Under the pieces are notes generated by a model. The model saw nothing but the letters and a program-made list of their open reading frames with translations, was not told where the DNA came from and searched no databases. Below are positions 5,552-7,906 of a DNA stretch of 7,906 bases, one piece after another. This DNA is from Armatimonadota bacterium. GTDB taxonomy: Bacteria; Armatimonadota; UBA10988; DTZQ01. Where the stretch lies: NCBI GenBank assembly GCA_012961305.1, contig DTZQ01000512.1:1-7906 (forward strand), given 5' to 3'. Numbering within the stretch: the first letter of the stretch is position 1; each line of letters begins with the position of its first letter. Made by a program: the position numbers and the translations under genes.

Positions 5552-6359
5552 GTTCAGGGAGGAGTTGCTCTCTGCCTTGGTGGACGGAGAGTTAACGCCT
5601 GAGGAAGAACAGGTGGTTCAGGCCCACCTGAAAAGGTCACCGAAGGCCTTAGCCCTGTGTCAAGCCCTGCGGGCGACAAAGGAACTTCTCCGTACCCGCT
5701 TGAGTGAGCGCCCCTTACCAGAAGGACTGGAGGCCCGGGTTGCTGCTCGGCTGGACGAAATAGACCGAGCGGCCCAGGAAGTTACTGCTCCCCGCCCCCA
5801 ATGGCGTGCCCCGCCAAGTTGGCTGCGTTGGGCCCTGGCAGTCGTGGTCTTGTTCCTGCTGGGGGGAGGATTGTTCGCCCGGCGGTGGTTCCGAAAACCC
5901 CCACCCTTAGTGTTGGGAGCCCCCACCCTGGTTCAGGCTTACTTCCATCACTGTCAGTATCCCCCGGATATTCCCCTCCCCGGCAAGACCCCAACCCAAT
6001 GGGCAGCGACTCTAAGTGAACGTCTCGGCTTTCCTGTGCGCTGGGGCCTTTTAGAGACTTCAGGCCTCATTGTCTTCGCTGGGGGAGTCTGCCGGTGCTT
6101 GCACCCGGAGGAAGCCGCCCTCTGCCTGTGTTGGTGGGACCAGCAGAAGGTTTCCTATTTCCAGTTCTGTGCTCCGCAAGTTAAATGGGTCGGCCTCCGG
6201 CCCAGATCCCTGGGTAGTCGCCAGGTGTGGGTGGGACAGGACGCTGAGGTTAGTATCGTCGCCTGGCAGGCGGATGAGGTCTGGCACGTGGTAGTTAGCC
6301 AACTCCCTTTGGCGCGGTTACAATCATGGGTATCCAGCCCCTGCGCCAGTGGGAAGTAA
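5532..6359 (+). CDS. Membrane anti-sigma factor with Cys-rich extracytoplasmic domain
   Basis: The protein has 275 aa from GTG. Residues 8-57 form an anti-sigma domain of the zinc-finger (zf-HC2/ZAS) type: ELLSALVDGELTPEEEQVV, then AHLKRSPKAL. His32 of the HxxxCxxC motif is kept, but the cysteines are Ser36 and Ala39, so zinc binding there is unlikely. A Pro-rich linker leads to one membrane span (about 97-115, AVVVLFLLGGGLF) followed by RRWFRK, so the C-terminal 150 residues should lie outside the membrane. That domain has the layout of RsiW-like anti-sigma factors (LSERLGFPVRW, 161-171; LIVFAGGVC, 179-187; EVSIVAWQADEVWHVVVSQLP at the end). It also carries seven cysteines: HHC at 139-141, CRC at 187-189, CLC at 198-200, C213 and C271. 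It should hold the upstream sigma factor at the membrane. Cys clustering suggests thiol, disulfide or metal sensing (inference). Translation is coupled to the sigma gene by a 20-bp overlap. Confidence 0.85.
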   Translation: MKKQPIEFREELLSALVDGELTPEEEQVVQAHLKRSPKALALCQALRATKELLRTRLSERPLPEGLEARVAARLDEIDRAAQEVTAPRPQWRAPPSWLRWALAVVVLFLLGGGLFARRWFRKPPPLVLGAPTLVQAYFHHCQYPPDIPLPGKTPTQWAATLSERLGFPVRWGLLETSGLIVFAGGVCRCLHPEEAALCLCWWDQQKVSYFQFCAPQVKWVGLRPRSLGSRQVWVGQDAEVSIVAWQADEVWHVVVSQLPLARLQSWVSSPCASGK

Positions 6360-6378
6360 AAAGAGAAAGGAGCAAACC

Positions 6379-7362
6379 ATGCGTTCTCATTGGTGTTGGA
6401 GTCTCGTTTTGGCTGGGGGGTTAGGAGTCAGCACCATTTCCTTGGCCGGAGAGGGTAAGGAACCCCATATCACTTGGGTTTCCTCTCTGCCAGCCGCCCT
6501 TCAGCAGGCCCAACGGGAACAAAAACTTGTCCTGGTGGATGTGTACACCGATTGGTGCGGTCCGTGCAAACTCCTTGACCAGCGAACTTTTACCGACGAA
6601 ACGGTAATCAAACTTTCGCAGCAGTTTGTGTGTTTGAAGGTCAATGGAGACCAAGAGCGGGAATTCGTTCGCCAGTACCGCATTAGAGCCTATCCCACAA
6701 CTCTGTTTCTCACCGGGCAGGGGGAGGTGGTCCACCGAGCGGTAGGATATAGGCCGCCCAAGTCATTCCTCGCGGTAATGAAGCAGGCCCAGCAGAACGC
6801 TCGTGAGTACCGGCAGGCCCAGACCCGCCTGCAGACCCATCCCGACGATTTGGAGGCCAACTTCCTGCTGGCCCGATTTTACCTCCGGCTGGGTAAGTTT
6901 GGGAAGGCCCAACCCCTGATGGAAAAGGTAGAGAAACTCGACCCTCAGGACGAGAAGGGGTTCGCCCCTGAACTCTTAGCAGTCAAAGCCCAAGCCCTGC
7001 TCGAGGAGGGCGATTACAAAACGGCCCAACCTCTGGTGGACGAAGTACTGAAGCGCGACCCGGAAAACAAGGGAAAACATCACGTTCCCCTGCTGATGGC
7101 CCTGGGAGTGGCCTACGGGCAGTCCGAGCAATTTGACGAGGCCCTGACTTGCTTCCAGCGGGTCATTAAGGATTACCCGCAAAGTGAGAAAGTACCCCTG
7201 GCGCGGCTGTACTTGGGCTATACCTACCTGCGGGCCGAAAGAAATGAAGAGGCCCGCGCTACCCTTGAGGCCTTGGCAAAGGACGAACAGGCCCCGGCAG
7301 AGGTCCGGAAACAAGCCCAAGGGCTGCTGAACCGGCTCCGCGAAGGGCAACAAAACCAGTAG
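6379..7362 (+). CDS. Exported thioredoxin-TPR protein
   Basis: The protein has 327 aa. A signal peptide is likely: a short N-terminus with one Arg, a hydrophobic core (8-22), then SLA before GEGKE, with possible cleavage after residue 23. The thioredoxin domain (about 30-135) resembles thiol:disulfide interchange proteins. It has LVLVDVYTDWCGPCKLLDQR (50-69) with active site WCGPC at 59-63, then TFTDETVIKLSQQFV and AYPTTLFLTGQGE (104-116) holding the cis-Pro at 106. Residues 145-320 are helical TPR-like repeats, for example LLARFYLRLGKFGKAQPLME (163-182), LEEGDYKTAQPLVDEVLKRD (208-227) and ALGVAYGQSEQFDEALTCFQ (241-260). It probably reduces or exchanges disulfides in the envelope and uses the TPR part to bind partners. 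AAAGGAG is 6 nt before the ATG, and the gap to the anti-sigma gene is 19 bp, so it belongs to the sigma operon. An upstream in-frame GTG (6349) lacks a signal-peptide fit. Confidence 0.9.
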   Translation: MRSHWCWSLVLAGGLGVSTISLAGEGKEPHITWVSSLPAALQQAQREQKLVLVDVYTDWCGPCKLLDQRTFTDETVIKLSQQFVCLKVNGDQEREFVRQYRIRAYPTTLFLTGQGEVVHRAVGYRPPKSFLAVMKQAQQNAREYRQAQTRLQTHPDDLEANFLLARFYLRLGKFGKAQPLMEKVEKLDPQDEKGFAPELLAVKAQALLEEGDYKTAQPLVDEVLKRDPENKGKHHVPLLMALGVAYGQSEQFDEALTCFQRVIKDYPQSEKVPLARLYLGYTYLRAERNEEARATLEALAKDEQAPAEVRKQAQGLLNRLREGQQNQ

Positions 7363-7480
7363 CACACAGGCTCCCGCGCTGCACTTATCCTTCCGGGCGC
7401 GGCTCTCCGAACCGCGGGCAGGCTGAGGACAGCCGCTTTCCCCAATGGGTAAGTTGCCTCCAGCGGCAGTGCGGAAGATT
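7363..7480 (+). other. Intergenic region with GC-rich hairpins, possible weak terminator
   Basis: No gene was seen. CCGCGC (7374-7379) can pair with GCGCGG (7397-7402), while CGCGG (7398-7402) can instead pair with CCGCG (7412-7416), so these two folds exclude each other. Further on, GGCT/AGCC (7421-7424/7431-7434) extends to six pairs with one bulge and is followed by TTTCCCC. It could be a weak intrinsic terminator of the sigma operon. No good promoter for the next gene was found, so readthrough from the sigma operon is possible. Confidence 0.35.
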
Positions 7481-7518
7481 TGAGGTTTGAGATTTGAGAT
7501 TTTTGAAACCTCAGGAGG
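7481..7518 (+). promoter_or_regulatory. Hairpin abutting the ribosome binding site of the last gene
   Basis: TGAGGTTT (7481-7488) and AAACCTCA (7506-7513) are perfect 8-bp inverted arms around a 17-nt loop made of TTTGAGA-like repeats. The 3' arm ends directly against the Shine-Dalgarno GGAGG (7514-7518), which is 8 nt before the ATG. Folding could hinder or stage ribosome access. The AT-rich heptamer-like repeats (TTTGAGG, TTTGAGA, TTTGAGA) could also be a simple-sequence expansion. Confidence 0.5.
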
Positions 7519-7526
7519 TATTACTC

Positions 7527-7886
7527 ATGTCCAACCACACCCGAGTTCTGTACGCTCTGGCCGCAGGCGTGGTGGTAGTCGGCCTGACGGTCAGTTTGTT
7601 GGGGTCCAACGGAACTCCGGCCCATGGCCAGCCCCAACAGCCGATGATGCGGGCCCGAAGGGGTCCAGGCGGGCCCGGTGGGCCCATGATAGGCGGCCCC
7701 CAAATGATGGCTTTCATGGCCGGCATGATTCCCGGCTCCATCGCCGTCGGCAAGGAGTACATTTACGTGCTCCGCGGCACCACCCTCTATCAGTTCACAG
7801 CCGACGACCTGACCTTGACAAAGAAAGTCACACTGGAGGTGGAAATGCCCTTCCTACCGCCAGCACCCGGCAGGCCGCGACGTTAG
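7527..7886 (+). CDS. Small exported Gly/Pro/Met-rich protein, unknown function
   Basis: The protein has 119 aa and no family I can name. A hydrophobic N-terminal segment (about 7-25) preceded by one Arg looks like a signal peptide or membrane anchor, with a possible cleavage near AHG (32-34). Residues 35-70 are low-complexity and rich in Gly, Pro and Met: seven Met fall between 40 and 67, including MM at 40-41 and 60-61. Residues 70-105 (SIAVGKEYIYVLRGTTLYQF then LTLTKKVTLE) resemble one blade of a PQQ- or propeller-like beta repeat. The C-terminus is Pro/Arg-rich. The start at 7527 is set by GGAGG 8 nt upstream; the open frame extends further upstream but overlaps the hairpin. It lies 164 bp after the thioredoxin gene on the same strand. 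Met-rich exported segments can bind copper(I) or absorb oxidants, which would suit the neighbours, but this is only a suggestion. Confidence 0.7.
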   Translation: MSNHTRVLYALAAGVVVVGLTVSLLGSNGTPAHGQPQQPMMRARRGPGGPGGPMIGGPQMMAFMAGMIPGSIAVGKEYIYVLRGTTLYQFTADDLTLTKKVTLEVEMPFLPPAPGRPRR

Positions 7887-7906
7887 ACCTCCTCCCACCC
7901 CTGAAG

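Noticed and set aside
7454..7482. Promoter for the last gene (TTGCCT at 7454)
   Set aside because: The hexamer at the right spacing (near 7477) is a poor -10 match, so it was not annotated.

Overview
The window is 7.9 kb of moderately GC-rich bacterial DNA holding eight protein genes in four transcription units. I saw no RNA genes, insertion sequences, CRISPR arrays or phage genes. It looks like chromosome of a free-living bacterium. The hslV propeptide (MKVHG before the catalytic Thr) and the GC-rich palindromes with a CCCCGGCC core recall deep-branching, often thermophilic groups such as Chloroflexota, Armatimonadota or Thermotoga-like bacteria. That placement is an impression only, because the window carries no taxonomic marker gene.

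Layout: (1) Positions 5-79 hold an imperfect 25-bp tandem repeat. (2) A Nudix-fold protein with a degenerate Nudix box lies at 585-91 on the minus strand. It has a near-consensus sigma70-type promoter and a leader with a 12-bp direct repeat at 21-bp periodicity. (3) A palindrome-rich intergenic region (586-1017) carries the Nudix promoter, two copies of a GC-rich hairpin element and the hslV promoter. (4) hslV and hslU (1018-3008, plus) overlap by 4 bp and encode the HslUV ATP-dependent protease. (5) Two sugar-type ABC permeases (4743-3010, minus) form a two-gene operon that converges on hslU with a single base between the stop codons. No substrate-binding protein or ATPase gene accompanies them. 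(6) A divergent promoter pair at 4790-4861 serves the permeases on the left and, on the right, an ECF sigma factor, its membrane anti-sigma factor and a secreted thioredoxin-TPR protein (4931-7362, plus). The first two overlap by 20 bp and the third follows after 19 bp. (7) After 164 bp with hairpins, a small exported Gly/Pro/Met-rich protein (7527-7886) closes the window.

The most interesting unit is the sigma/anti-sigma/thioredoxin cassette. The anti-sigma factor keeps the His of the cytoplasmic zinc-anti-sigma motif but has lost its CxxC. Its predicted extracytoplasmic domain instead carries seven cysteines, including two CxC pairs and an HHC. The next gene encodes an exported thioredoxin with an intact WCGPC. 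This suggests, as inference, that envelope thiol or metal status is sensed outside the membrane and linked to an ECF sigma factor. That would be an outward-facing analogue of the known SigR-RsrA-thioredoxin circuit. The downstream Met-rich exported protein could be part of the same response.
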